From positions 509,314,263 through 509,378,262 of the forward strand of contig NC_058524.1 in the NCBI RefSeq assembly GCF_904849725.1: 64,000 bases of DNA, read 5' to 3'. Position numbers and translations under genes: made by a program. Under the pieces are notes generated by a model. It was not told the DNA's origin and made no database searches. It saw only the letters and a program-made list of their open reading frames with translations. The DNA comes from Hordeum vulgare subsp. vulgare (Eukaryota > Streptophyta > Magnoliopsida > Poales > Poaceae). This document shows, in pieces, positions 22,810 to 32,988 of this stretch. Numbering within the stretch: position 1 is the stretch's first letter; each line of letters begins with the position of its first letter.

Positions 22810-23067
22810 TACATACCAGTACTTGAGTAGACCTGGATTCATAGAATTTACTAGATCAATATTCAGTCATGATGCCTCAAATTAATTTACAGAAATCCAA
22901 ATGCAAATTACACCACAAATTTCACTCTGCATGTTGCTAACGTGATGGTTTCCTTATCGCCAATTGGATTCCCATTTGCGAAGGCTCACAATGTACACAA
23001 TATGCACACATGAGTATGATTAAAAAATAAATCAAGATACAAGAGTGGTAGGAACTAAACTTACGGG
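22810..23067 (-). other. Probable beta-glucosidase intron, copy A
   Basis: Non-coding AT-rich DNA that follows a splice donor (minus strand GTAAGTTTAG at about 23067). It matches 63190-63445 in unit B. Confidence 0.45.
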
Positions 23068-23905
23068 GGCGATCGGATCCGTTATCCGCAAAAAAAATGA
23101 ATCATACAATAGGTATTTGATGGCAGTGGAATGGTATTCCTTTGTGTAGAATGTGGTGTACTGATTGATCCCCACAAAGTCCACGGAGTCCTTCACTAGA
23201 TCGGCCTCTTTCGTCATGAACTGTGGCAGCCTTTCTGTGACGTTGCCGGGTAATCACCAAAGAAGAAAGGATCGGCATACCTATTTGACTTTTGACATAA
23301 CATCTTTTATCTCAGCAACTCAAAGAAAATTAAATTTAGAACTTACTACTACTCTAGTATTTGTTCATTGTCAAAAAAATATACAAAACTGCCAGGCTAG
23401 TTCTGTAGTTCTATTATTGGCAATCCATCCATGTTTAGATTAATTAGTACATTAGAAAATAGTCCATGGAGTTAGTGAGGATCACTCACCGTTCGAACTG
23501 GAACTCTTGTGTTTTCTTAGTGACCTCAACATCAGCTGAGGAGTTTGAGACAGGATCGTACATCCAACGACATCCCGACCTCTCCATTCTGCTCTGCCTT
23601 CATAATATTAATGTACAGGAACTCAATCTTTTATTGTTCATTTCAAACTTGCAACCTCGGGCCCAAGGGGAAATCACATCAATTTTTAAAGAGCAAAAAC
23701 ATGAACTGAACGAATATATAGGTGTTCTGACTTCCGACTGACCTTGTACTTCTTCTTGTAGATGTGTGAAATCGTGGCGTGAGCGAGGATGATGTTGTGG
23801 ATGACAATGTAGGATTGGTGCCGGAGCTCCCTTGTTTGCAGTTTGCAGCAGACGCGGCGGAGCATGGAGCAACGGACACAAATGCCTTTGAGGTGTGATG
23901 ACACT
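23068..23905 (-). pseudogene. GH1 beta-glucosidase pseudogene, three exons, copy A
   Basis: Minus-strand exons in order: 23905-23750 with PYIV-like reading SYIVIHNIILAHATISHIYK and donor AAG/GTCAGT; about 23640-23488 with AEQNGEVGMSLDV and NSSADVEVTKKTQEFQFER before donor GTGAGTG; about 23281-23068 with YADPFFFGDYPAT and MTKEADLVKDSVDFVGINQY before donor GTAAGT. These are conserved GH1 blocks. Each exon has a frameshift: one base before the YIV block, one in the middle exon, and about ten bases missing after GDYPAT. The catalytic TFNEP and ITENG segments are not present, so it is a fragment. The live family hydrolyses glucosides, often of defence compounds or cell-wall oligosaccharides. Confidence 0.85.
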
Positions 23906-24242
23906 TCAGTCCTTTTGTCTTTTCGGCATTTGCCATGTTGTCACCTCGAACCAGTTGTTCCCTTCTTCCTCTTTTTTTGTTGGTGTGTTCAGTGGTGTTA
24001 TCTATTGCCTATCATCTTTGTATCCCCGGTACCTCTTCTTAATGAATGGAAGAAGTGCGGGTACAATTCGTCCAAAAAAAAGTATATTTCATTCAAAGTC
24101 CCAAGTACTTCTTCGTGGTTATTATCAATTTTCTGAAGGTATAATGAATAGCGTTACCAAACATGATCATTAGTCATATTTATAGATTTTCTAGCCGTTG
24201 GGTTGCTCCTTCTCCACAATCGAGTAACAACACTCGGAAATA
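23906..24242. other. LINE-like 3' end beside the beta-glucosidase exon, copy A
   Basis: Contains TTTGTATCCCCGGTACC, TTCTTAATGAATGGAAG and a short A tract at about 24074-24081, an arrangement like the 3' end of a plant LINE. The same 250 bp lies beside the left exon copy in unit B (61019-61262). No coding sequence is supported. Confidence 0.4.
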
Positions 24243-24320
24243 CTCCCTCCGTCTCATAATAAGGACGTTTTTAACACTATAGTAATGTAAAAACGCTCTT
24301 ATATTATGGAATGGAGTGAG
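24243..24320. mobile_element. Short Stowaway-type MITE
   Basis: TA-flanked 78 bp element. The left end CTCCCTCCGTCTCATAATAA pairs with the right end TTATGGAATGGAGTGAG, and the interior GTTTTTAACACTATAGT resembles common Triticeae Stowaway sequence. Confidence 0.75.
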
Positions 24321-24468
24321 TAGATTTCTTATCACAGTATTATGCAATAAAAAATGTTTCATAATTCTTTTCGAGAGTACGCAAAATGTGTACCATAACT
24401 TTATAGAAGAAGAGAGAATTGCAAGTACAAGATGACGTCGCGAACAACGAGCGTAGCATAACTCCACA

Positions 24469-24522
24469 TCCGGCTAGTCCAAGGACAACTTCATCCGACT
24501 AGTCCAAGGACAACCACCACTA
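24469..24522. repeat. Two-copy direct repeat
   Basis: The unit CATCCGGCTAGTCCAAGGAC occurs twice with one substitution, about 26 bp apart. No function is apparent. Confidence 0.6.
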
Positions 24523-25774
24523 CAACACAAAAGTGCCTACCCAAAATCGAGAAATAGCCGCATCTCAATCGACCTCGGTCCTCCGAAGAACATAAGCTCC
24601 AACCAAGCTTCTCTCGTCGATGCACCATCCCCCCTTGATGCCTAAAGGAGTTGGCAAGAGGATGGCAGGAGTCGATCCGACCCAAGGAAGCCACCGTCTT
24701 GGAACCACCAACGACGACCGTACATAGCGTGAGAGACAAACGATGAGGGCAGCGGCGAACACCGGAGGAGGACAATAAAGGAACTCCATGTCGTCTTGCA
24801 CGATGCTCGCAAGAGAGGGATGGCGTCGGAGACGCCGCCATCGTACCAATCCATAACAGAATTGAGGCTTTCGCCCGGAGACAAATACCAACACCAAGCA
24901 AGCGAGGAAAATGGAGGCACACTCGACGACGCCTCCAAGGAAGAAAACGACACACACAAGTGCCATCGTAACTGGTCCGGCCAAAACCGAACATGACTTT
25001 CATCCGTGATGACGCGCATCTCCACTCCTTCAATGTTTCGGGCAGCATTGTTCAAGATGCCTCACACCGCAGTCACCATAACTAATTGTCATCGATGTTG
25101 TGCATCAATTGATCTCCCCAACCTGCATTGTGCGAGAGAGTGCGATCCAGGCCACCAACAACAACGAGCGAGGAGCAGCCGCAGACAATCATGTCGTGCA
25201 ATGGCTAGATTCAACGCATCGGCCTTCACCTACCAGGGGACTGCCACCAGATCGGATCTGAACAGCACCTCCGAGCACTCCCGAGCGCCAGCTCTCTCGA
25301 GGCAACACCGAGCGCCCCTTGCACGGAGGCAAACGACCGCCCACTGCCCGCTGGTATCCTTCATGGCACGACCTCCTTGGCGCCGCCGCGTCCATGTTTG
25401 GGCTCGCGCCGCCGTCACAAGCAGAACCTGTGCACCAACCTCGGCCACCACCCTGCAACACATGTCGCGAGAATCCACCTTCCCTCCATGCTCCCCGCTC
25501 TGCTCCAGTGGCTCTCACACTCCACCTTCCCGTGAAACACGCCGCCGGCCACCCCACCTCCATGGCTGCCCCACACGACGTCCCGCTCCGTGCGAAGGGA
25601 GACCGTTGAGGGGGCCTAGCCAGCACCAACAGCCTTCGTCGGCCGGGCGCGACCGCCACCGCATGCTCCGACGGCGCCGGCTGGGGGAGGGAATCGGGGG
25701 CATGATGTGTTTTGGGAGAAATTATGCATGATACTAACAAGTCAACACCCCGTGCATGCATACCATCCTAGGAT
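24523..25774. other. GC-rich spacer without a recognised gene
   Basis: Long open frames exist on both strands (for example 25006-25731 plus and 25189-25761 minus), but they overlap one another, are Arg/Pro/Ser-rich and lack motifs. Their length is explained by base composition. The block probably derives from a transposon, which I cannot name. No counterpart from unit B falls inside the window. Confidence 0.5.
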
Positions 25775-25895
25775 TTTGCAGGCCAACAAAGCACGTTACA
25801 TGCATAAATCAGCAAATTATCCATCTTAATTTGACCACTAGTTACCTATGTAATGTACACGAGTAGCAAGTGAATTTGTTAGAAGATCAAACGCT
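25775..25895. repeat. Diverged copy of the U2 upstream flank
   Basis: CCAACAAAGCACGT and TTATCCATCTTAATTTGACC align with 62086-62200 upstream of U2 in unit B (CAACAAAGCACGTCATGGGC, TTATCCCTCTTCATTTGACC) over roughly 110 bp, with perhaps a quarter of bases changed. No U2 gene follows: the sequence is cut by a truncated copia LTR. Confidence 0.55.
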
Positions 25896-26173
25896 ATGCT
25901 TACGGTTTGGGTCTTGTCCATCACATCATTTTTTATTGACGTGATCCGTTATCAAATACTAACTCATGTTTATGGCTAGCAAACCTTAATCATCTTTGAT
26001 CAATGAGCTAGTCGAGTAGAAGCTTTACTAGGGACACTATGTTGTCCATATATCCACACATATACTTAAGTTCCAATCAATACACTTATAGCATGGATAA
26101 TAAACGATTATCATGAACAAGGAAATATAACAATAACCAATTTATTATTGTTTGTAGGGCATATTTCCAACAC
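25896..26173 (-). mobile_element. Truncated copia LTR fragment
   Basis: Matches the right-hand end of the BARE/Angela-type LTR (compare 7015-7289), from GTTTGGGTCTTGTCCATCAC to the end GCATATTTCCAACA, with many substitutions. The rest of the LTR and any interior are absent. It is older than the other LTRs of this family here. Confidence 0.75.
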
Positions 26174-26783
26174 ATGCGGTGTGCTAGGCATACTCCATCA
26201 CAACTTGTGGGGTGGCCTAATGTTATGAGGAGGAATCTCGGACCCGTCGTGGTCATAGTCTTTATCTTGGATGGGTCCTAGTGGAGGAATCGAATACATG
26301 TCAAAAAATTACTGAACCAACTAAATATCAACACACCTAAATATTTAACATCTAAATATGTTATAGAATATTACTCGACCAACTAAAAATATCGGCACAT
26401 TTCAGTATTCGACATCTAAATATATTACCGAAACCTACTGGAACAACTAAAAAATTCACACACCTAATGGAGCAACTAAAAATATTCACACACTCCGTCT
26501 GGTTAGAGAGCCTTGATGAGGCCATCACCTGCCGTTCGGAGCCACCCAAGGACCGCGTGCGTATGAGTCAGTCGGACCTCGCACGCAAGGGCCACCTCCT
26601 CCATTGCCCAGCTGACGCTCTCGTCCACCTCGCCCCCGTCCCAACGTAGTTCCTCCTGGCACTACGCGGCGGTTTGCTCCGCCCACGGCTGGGTCTCCAG
26701 GAAATGAGTCGAACCAACGAAAACACTAAAACACAAGACAAGCAAGGCAATGGCCGGCACTAGCTATAGGCTGGCGCCCGGCT
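26174..26783 (-). pseudogene. Degenerate retroelement ORF, C-terminal exon, remnant C
   Basis: Minus strand from about 26715 reads LETQPWAEQTAA, stop, CQEELRWDGGEVDESVSWAM, EEVALACEVRLTHTHAVLGW and RTAGDGLIKAL. By position and character it is the exon after the coiled-coil exon seen at 7330-7590, the copia LTR lying in the intron between them. From 26280 to 26500 there are degenerate AT-rich repeats of about 70-75 bp (ACCAACTAAA...CATCTAAATAT). The last five bases, CGGCT, form the left target duplication of the copia insertion. Confidence 0.5.
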
Positions 26784-28506
26784 TGTTGGGGAACGTTGCA
26801 TGGGAAACAAAAAAATTCGTACGCACACGAAGACCTATCATGGTGATGTTCATGTATGAGAGGGAGATCAGATGCACATACCGTTGTAGATCGCTAAGCG
26901 GGAAGCGTTAATAAACGCGGTTAATGTAGTGGAACATCTTCGTGATTCAAATCACCGTCGTCAAACAATCCGTCCCGATCTAGCACCGAACGGACGGCGC
27001 CTCCACGTTCAGCACACGTACAACTCGATGACGATCTCCGCCTTCTTGATCCAGCAAGATAGACGGGAAGTAGATGAGTTCTCCGGCAGCGTGACGGCGT
27101 GCCGGTGATGGTGATGATCTATTCCTGCAGGGCTCCGCCCGAGCTCCGCAGAAAACCGATCTAGAGGAAGAACTACGAAGTAGAGGTTTAGGGTTGCACG
27201 TGGCAAAGTTGTGTCTCAAAAACACTAAAAACTCAAGGGATCCCCTAGGGCGTCGGCCGAAGTGGGAGAGGAGGGACTCCAACCCCAATTCGGTTTGGGG
27301 AAGGAGGAGTCCCTTCCTTCCTTCCCACCTCCCTCTTTTTTTCTCCTTTGATTTTCCCTTAGCCAAAATAGTCCACTTGGGCTGGCCTCACCAGCCCAAA
27401 AGGGCTGGTGCACCACCAATGGGCTATTAGGTTCTATCCCGGGCGGGTGGCCCCGTCCCGGTAAAAAACCCAGAACCCATTCGTCACTCCCGGTACACTC
27501 CGGTAATGCCCGAAATCTTTCCAGAGGCCAAATGAAACAATCCTATATATCAATCTTCGTTTACAGACCATTCTCGAAACCCTCGTGACGACTGTAATCT
27601 CATCCGGGACTCCGAACAAACCTTCAGTCACCAGCACCTATAACTCAATTATACCGAAACGTCACCGAACCTTAAGTGTGCAGACCCTGCGGGTTCGAGA
27701 ACTATGCAGACATGACCCTAGACCTGGATGTCCATATTGGATCCTAAATATTCTATGAAGATCTTATCAGTTGAACCTCTGTGCGAAGAATTCATATAAT
27801 CCCGTATACCATTCCCTTTGTCCTTCGGTATGTTACTTGCCCGAGATTTGATCGTCGGTATCCCTATACCTATTTCAATCTCGTTACCAGCAAGTCTCTT
27901 TACTCATTCCGTAATACAAGATCCCGTGACTAACACTTTAGTTCACATTGCTTGCAAGGCTTATATGTGATGTTGTATTACCGAGTGGGCCCCGAGATAC
28001 CTCTCCATCACACGGAGTGAAAAATCCCATTCTTGATCCAAGATAACTCAACGAACACCTTCGGAGATACCTGTAGAGCACCTTTATAGTCACCCAGTAA
28101 CGTTGCAACGTTTGATACACACAAGGTATTCCTCCGGTGTCACTGAGTTACATGATCTCATGGTCACAGGAATGAATATACTTGACACGCAGAAAACAAT
28201 AGCAACAAAATGACACGATCAAATGCTACGTTTATAGTTTGGGTCTTGTCCATCACATTATTCTCCCAATGAGGTGACCCAGTCATCAAGTGACAACACT
28301 TGCATATGGTCAGAAAACTTTAACCATCCTTGATCAACTCGCTAGTCAACTAGAGGCATATCAGGGACATAGTTTTGTCTACATATCCACACATGCATTT
28401 ATGTCTTCATTCAATATAATTATAGCATGGATAATAAACGATTGTCTTGAAACGGGAAATATAATAATAACTATTTTATTATTGACGCTAGGGCATATCT
28501 CCAACA
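26784..28506 (-). mobile_element. Solo copia LTR (remnant C)
   Basis: Complete ends, TGTTGGGGAACG on the left and ATATCTCCAACA on the right, 1723 bp, flanked by CGGCT (26779-26783) and TGGCT (28507-28511). The position where units A and B carry a nested element (GTAGATGAG/TTCTCC, about 27073-27085) is empty. About 40 bp including the TATATATA core promoter are missing near 27225-27235. No internal element DNA adjoins it. Confidence 0.88.
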
Positions 28507-28653
28507 TGGCTGCCGATCAACCGCAACCAAGAAAAAGCCAAGACACTTACCGGAGAGAGCCTCGTCTACCTCGTGGAAGAGCTTGAGCGCATTGACCGCA
28601 TCTCACCCCGCCCTTGTCTTGGCTGCCTCCACCCTACGAAGTTGCTTCCTAGG
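28507..28653 (-). pseudogene. Fragment of the degenerate retroelement ORF (right flank of remnant C)
   Basis: Matches 7290-7436 of unit A and 46756-46905 of unit B, including the splice donor and the start of the coiled-coil exon. It stops abruptly at a junction with copia reverse transcriptase near 28650-28656 (CTTCCTAGGTCTTTC), marking a rearrangement breakpoint. Confidence 0.8.
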
Positions 28654-29183
28654 TCTTTCATTGAAAAACATTTGTTCAAGTAATCCTTTACGCTCTCTAA
28701 AAACTCCACATTGTTTCCAATCAGCAATATGTCATCCACATATAATATTAGAAATGCTACAGAGCTCCCACTCACTTTCTTGTATATACAAGATTCTGCA
28801 ACAACTTGTATAAACCCAAACGCCTTGATCACCTTGTCAAAGCGCTTATTCCAACTCCGAGATGCTTGCACCAGTCCATAAATGGATCGGTGGAGCTTAC
28901 ATACTTTTTTAGCATTCTTTGGATCGACAAAACCTTCGGGTTGCGTCATATACAACTCTTCTTTAAGAAAACCATTAGGGAACGCCGTTTTGACATCCAC
29001 CTGCCAGATTTCATAATCGAAAAATGCAGCTATTGCTAACATGATTCGGACGGACTTAAGCATCGCTACCGGTGAGAATGTCTCATTGTAGTCAACTCCT
29101 TGAACTTCTGAAAAACACTTTGCCACAAGTCGAGCTTTATAAACGGTCACATTACCGTCCGCGTCCATCTTCTTCTTAAACAT
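28654..29183 (-). pseudogene. Copia reverse transcriptase, truncated, copy B
   Basis: Reads KKKMDADGNVTVYKARLVAK, NETFSPVAMLKSVRIML, WQVDVKTAFPNGFLKEELYM, KLHRSIYGLVQASRSWNK and ILYVDDILLIGN, with the catalytic YVDD intact. It ends at NKCFSMKDLG where foreign DNA begins. Copia RT normally continues into RNase H, so about the last third of pol is gone. Confidence 0.9.
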
Positions 29184-30582
29184 CTATTTGTTCTGAATAG
29201 CCTTGCAACCTTGAGGTAATACTTCCAAAGTCCACACTTTGTTTTCATACATAGATCATATCTCGGACTTCATGGCCTCTAACCATTTGTTGGAATCCGG
29301 GCCCACCATTGCTTCTTCATAATTCGCAGGCTCATTGTTGTCTAACAACATGATAGATAAGACAGGATTGTCGTACCACTGAGGAGCAGTACGTGATCTT
29401 CTTGACCTGCGAGGTCCGATGGTAACTTGATCCGAAGCTTCATGATCATCATCATTAACTTCCTCCTCAACCGGTGTTGCTTCGACAGATATTTCCCACT
29501 GCTCTGCACCACCATCTAGAGGGAGCAGAGGTTCCAAAACCTCATCAAGTTCTATCTTCCTCGCACTCAATTCTTTTGAGAGAAACTCTTTCTCAAAAAA
29601 AGCTCCGTTCTTAGCAACAAACACTTTGCCCTCGGATATAAGATAGAAGGTGTACCCAACTGTCTCTTTTGGGTAACCTATGAAGACACACTTTTCCACT
29701 TTGGGTTCGACCTTTTCAGGCTGAAGCTTTTTGACATAAGCATCGCATCCCCAAACTTTAAGAAACGACAACTACGGCTTCTTGCCATACCATGGCTCAT
29801 GTGGTGTCGTCTCAACGTATTTTGATGGTGGTGCCCTATTTAAAGTGAATGCATCTTTCTCTAATGTATAACCCCAAAACGATAATGGCAAGTCGGTAAG
29901 AGACATCATAGATCGCACCATATCTAATAAAGTACGATTACGACATTCGGACACACCATTACGCTGTGGTGTTCCAGGCGGTGTCAAGTGTGAAACAATT
30001 CCACATTGTCTTAAGTCAGCACCAAACTCGAAACTCAGATATTCGCCCCCTCAATCAGATCGTAGGAACTTAATCTTCTTGCTACGATGATTTTCAACTT
30101 CACTCTGAAATTGTTTGAACTTTTCAAATGTTTCAGACTTGTGCTTCATAAAGTAGATATATCCATACCTACTCAAATCATCAGTGAAGGTGAGAAAATA
30201 ATGATATCCGCCGCGCGCCTCCACACTCATTGGACCGCACACATCAGTATGTATGATCTCCAACAAGCCACTTGCACGCTCCATTGTTCCGGAGAACGGA
30301 GTCTTAGTCATCTTGACCATGAGGCATGGTTCGCACGTGTCAAGTGATTCAAAATCAAGTAACTCCAAAAGTCCATCAACATGGAGTTTCTTCATGCACT
30401 TTACACCAATATGACCTAAGTGCAGTGCCACAAAAAGGTGGCGCTATCATTGTTAACTCTACATCTTTTGGTCTCAATGTTATGGATATGTGTGTCATCA
30501 CAATCAAGATTTAATATGAACAAACCCCTCACATTGGGTGCATGACCATAAAAGATATTACTTATAAAAATAGAACAACCAT
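29184..30582 (-). pseudogene. Copia integrase and linker, copy B
   Basis: Frames at 30431-30051 and 29987-29772 carry IHTDVCGPMSVEARGG (D), FLRSD (D) and RNGVSECRNRTLL (E). At 29771-29256 is the spacer FLKVWGCDAYVKKLQPEKVE to RRSRRSRTAPQWYDNPVLS. Stops separate the parts. The N-terminal GAG-pre-integrase segment (HIGVKCMKKLHVDG) is cut by the Helitron at 30582/30583. Confidence 0.85.
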
Positions 30583-30710
30583 TCTTTACCTAATAATAAA
30601 GAGGCTATCGCTTCCGTCGGAAAACCCACCGAGGTCATTTTATAAAAAAAGTCCTTACTGTTTATGGCATTAAACAAGTAGTATATATTAAATATTTTTT
30701 ATAATACTCA

Positions 30711-31090
30711 TATCTTTTAAACCGTAACTCCAAATTTAACATATTATACATGGAATTTGATAAATATGATATTATTTTATCTGTTAAACGTTTAATAAAA
30801 ATACTATCTAGGGTGCAATCTTAATAAATAAGTCATTATTCGTCTTTCTTTCATATCGGTACTCATCCGGGTTGGGGATGAACACGTCAATATCTTTTAA
30901 ACCGTAACTCTAAATTTAACATATTATACATGGAATTTGATTAGAAATATATGTAGAATTTAAATATGATATTATTTTATCTGTTAAACGTTTAATAAAA
31001 ATACTATCTAGGGTGTAATCTTAATAAATAAGTCATTATTCGTCTTTCTTTCATATCAGTACTCATCCGGGTTGGGGATGAACACGTCAA
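30711..31090. repeat. Two-copy tandem repeat in the Helitron
   Basis: Unit 1 (30711-30890, 180 bp) and unit 2 (30891-31090, 200 bp) both start TATCTTTTAAACCGTAACTC and end GATGAACACGTCAA. Unit 2 has about 20 extra bases. No gene is present here. Confidence 0.9.
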
Positions 31091-31289
31091 CAAAATCAGG
31101 ATTAGAGATGAAACTGAAGGTCACTTGACTGATTCTTTGTATGTATTAAATCCACATGCAAGCCGTGTTAAAATAGAAGACCTGTGAAATTTTGAACTGC
31201 ATTTTTGTAGGATAAGACCATCTTTATTTGTATCGTAACTATAAATTCTCAAATTATAGACATTTTTTTATAAATTAAGAGCGTGTGTC

Positions 31290-31345
31290 GTGTGGTATTT
31301 CTTTCTCCCGTTGCAACGCATGGGCCCTTTTGTTATAATAATAAA
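31290..31345 (+). other. Internal Helitron-like 3' end abutting a 5' end
   Basis: CCCGTTGCAACGCATGGG (31307-31324) resembles the terminal hairpin of the Helitron. It is followed closely by TAATAATAAAGCGTCGATCGC, which resembles the Helitron 5' start at 30583. This suggests the 5 kb element is two Helitrons joined end to end, with the internal ends decayed. Confidence 0.5.
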
Positions 31346-31744
31346 GCGTCGATCGCTTTTGTCGTACGTCGTTGGCAGTTTTGCACAAAACTCCCTCCAT
31401 TTCTGGGTATTCAACCCGCAGTCCCTATGTGGATCTCGAAAAAAAACGTTTCCTCTCTCCCTCACTCGGTCTCCTTCTTCCCTGCTGCGAGGCTGCTGCC
31501 ATGGGAGCCCGAGCTCAAAGCTCCGCCGTTGGCCACCTCGCCCCCGTCTCTGGCCAGATCCGAGCTCGAGCCGCTGGGATCTGTTGACCCCAACGCGGAT
31601 CCACCTCGCCCCGGCCTTCTCCGGCCTCGCCTCGCGAGGGTCTGCGCTGGGGAGTCGTGTGCGGTGAGGGAGAGGAGAGGGACGTCGCGCGCGAGTCCGC
31701 GTCGTGGGCAGCTCCTGCTCCTGGTGGCGTCGTCGCGGGCTCAC

Positions 31745-32347
31745 GGTGCCCGCCACCGCCGCCTGCGCTGCCGTGAGCCGGATCTTCGGCGGCAACTGGT
31801 GCTGCGACGTGCTCACGGGAGGCGGCGGGGTCGGTGATGGAGTTGGAGCCGACGCGGGCGGCATGTCGGCGTCGTTGGGGTCGCGGAGGAGGGGGAGGCT
31901 GAGGGACGGCTCCTGCTCCAGCGGCTTCGGCCCGCGGCGGAGGAGGCGGCGGAGCGGCTTGGTCTCCGTCGAGGAAGAGGAGGAAGACGACGACGACGCC
32001 GACTCCTGCTGCTTCCGCATCCGCAGCAGGTCCCTCCACCTCCTGGCCGGATCCTTAGGCTCCTCCGTTGCCTGCTCCGCCTCCACCACCGCATCCTTGG
32101 CCGCCTCCGCCCTCGGCGTCTCCTCCGACCTCGCCCTCTCGGGTTGCTGCGTTGTCAGCGCCGGGGCCAGCGGAGGCCGGGTGGCCGCCGCCGCGGCCTC
32201 CGAGGAAGATGGGAGGCAGAGCGGGACGAACTTGCCCCCGGAGAAGAGCTCGTCGGCGGGGAGCATGGTGGACACGGCGGAGCAGCCGGCGAGGAGGAAC
32301 TCGAAGTCGGCGCTGGCTCCCCCGCCCCCCGCAGCGTCCCTGCCGCC
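31745..32347 (-). pseudogene. Captured host gene exon in Helitron, downstream part
   Basis: Continues the reading broken at 34443: ADFEFLLAGCSAVSTMLPAD, ELFSGGKFVPLCLPSS, an Ala/Glu-rich stretch, RRWRDLLRMRKQQES, a run of Ser, TKPLRRLLRRGPKPLEQ and a Pro-rich tail up to LTAAQAAVAG at a plausible donor GTGAGC (about 31744-31739). FEF, then DELFSGGK.VPL and a later basic WRDLL is reminiscent of plant DUF1645 proteins, but this is a weak match by eye. GC-rich host coding sequence of this kind is typical Helitron cargo. Confidence 0.5.
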
Positions 32348-32919
32348 TGTTGGGGCTAACTCTCTCAGCTCCCTTCTCTCACGGCTGCCTCTCACAGCCA
32401 ACTCAAGAACAATGGAGACAGATGTTTGGTGAGCTGTTGTATCACACAGCCAAGGTCTTTTCTTCTCTCTATTCCCCTTGTTCTCTTATGAAACAAAGAT
32501 GCTTACAACTCTTAAGTAACACACAACCACACACTAACCAGCCGCTACTCTCGGCAACTAATCCCACTAAGCTAGCCCATGCACGCACTAACACACGCAC
32601 TATCCATGACCTTATCTTATCGCTGGAATCGCTCCAACAAACACACCACTTGGTCATGCAACTAACTACGCATGCATGCTAACAGACTCGTGATGACCCA
32701 GCCAGATCAACTTGACCATGTAGCTCGTCACGTTCCAGCTGCTCACGCTGCTCGCCGCTTCACACGACGTTGCCGCACTACCACACCGCATCGCACGGTC
32801 GGATGCATCTCGCTTCCATGTGCGTTGCAGCCATGACTTTGCCGGAATAGTTCTAAGCTAAACTACATGCAGTACGAAAATAACATGTAGATACATAGGC
32901 ATCAAGATTATATCTAATA
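32348..32919 (-). mobile_element. 3' LTR of the small copia element
   Basis: Begins TGTTGGGGCTAACTCTC on the plus strand. Its outer element end reads TATTAG on the minus strand instead of TGTTAG. A purine tract, AGGGGGTTGA on the minus strand (about 32922-32932), lies next to it and would prime plus-strand synthesis. Confidence 0.9.
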
Positions 32920-32988
32920 TTCAACCCCCTAATCTTGATGTCCATTGTTCAGGCAGAAACTTCAAAGAAGAGACGGTTCTTCACTGCC

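Noticed and set aside
23068..23905. Functional beta-glucosidase gene
   Set aside because: Frameshifts are present in all three exons and the exons with the catalytic glutamates are missing.
25006..25731. Long overlapping open frames on both strands
   Set aside because: GC-rich sequence lacks stops by chance. No domain, no consistent start context and no splice structure is seen.
30711..31090. Possible CRISPR-like or satellite array
   Set aside because: Only two long units without spacers; it is a simple tandem duplication in a eukaryotic transposon.
31704..32432. Plus-strand open frame of 242 codons in the Helitron
   Set aside because: It lies opposite the captured exon in very GC-rich DNA, and its Gly/Ser/Arg-rich translation has no motif. 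The minus-strand reading has the better composition and continues across the nested element.
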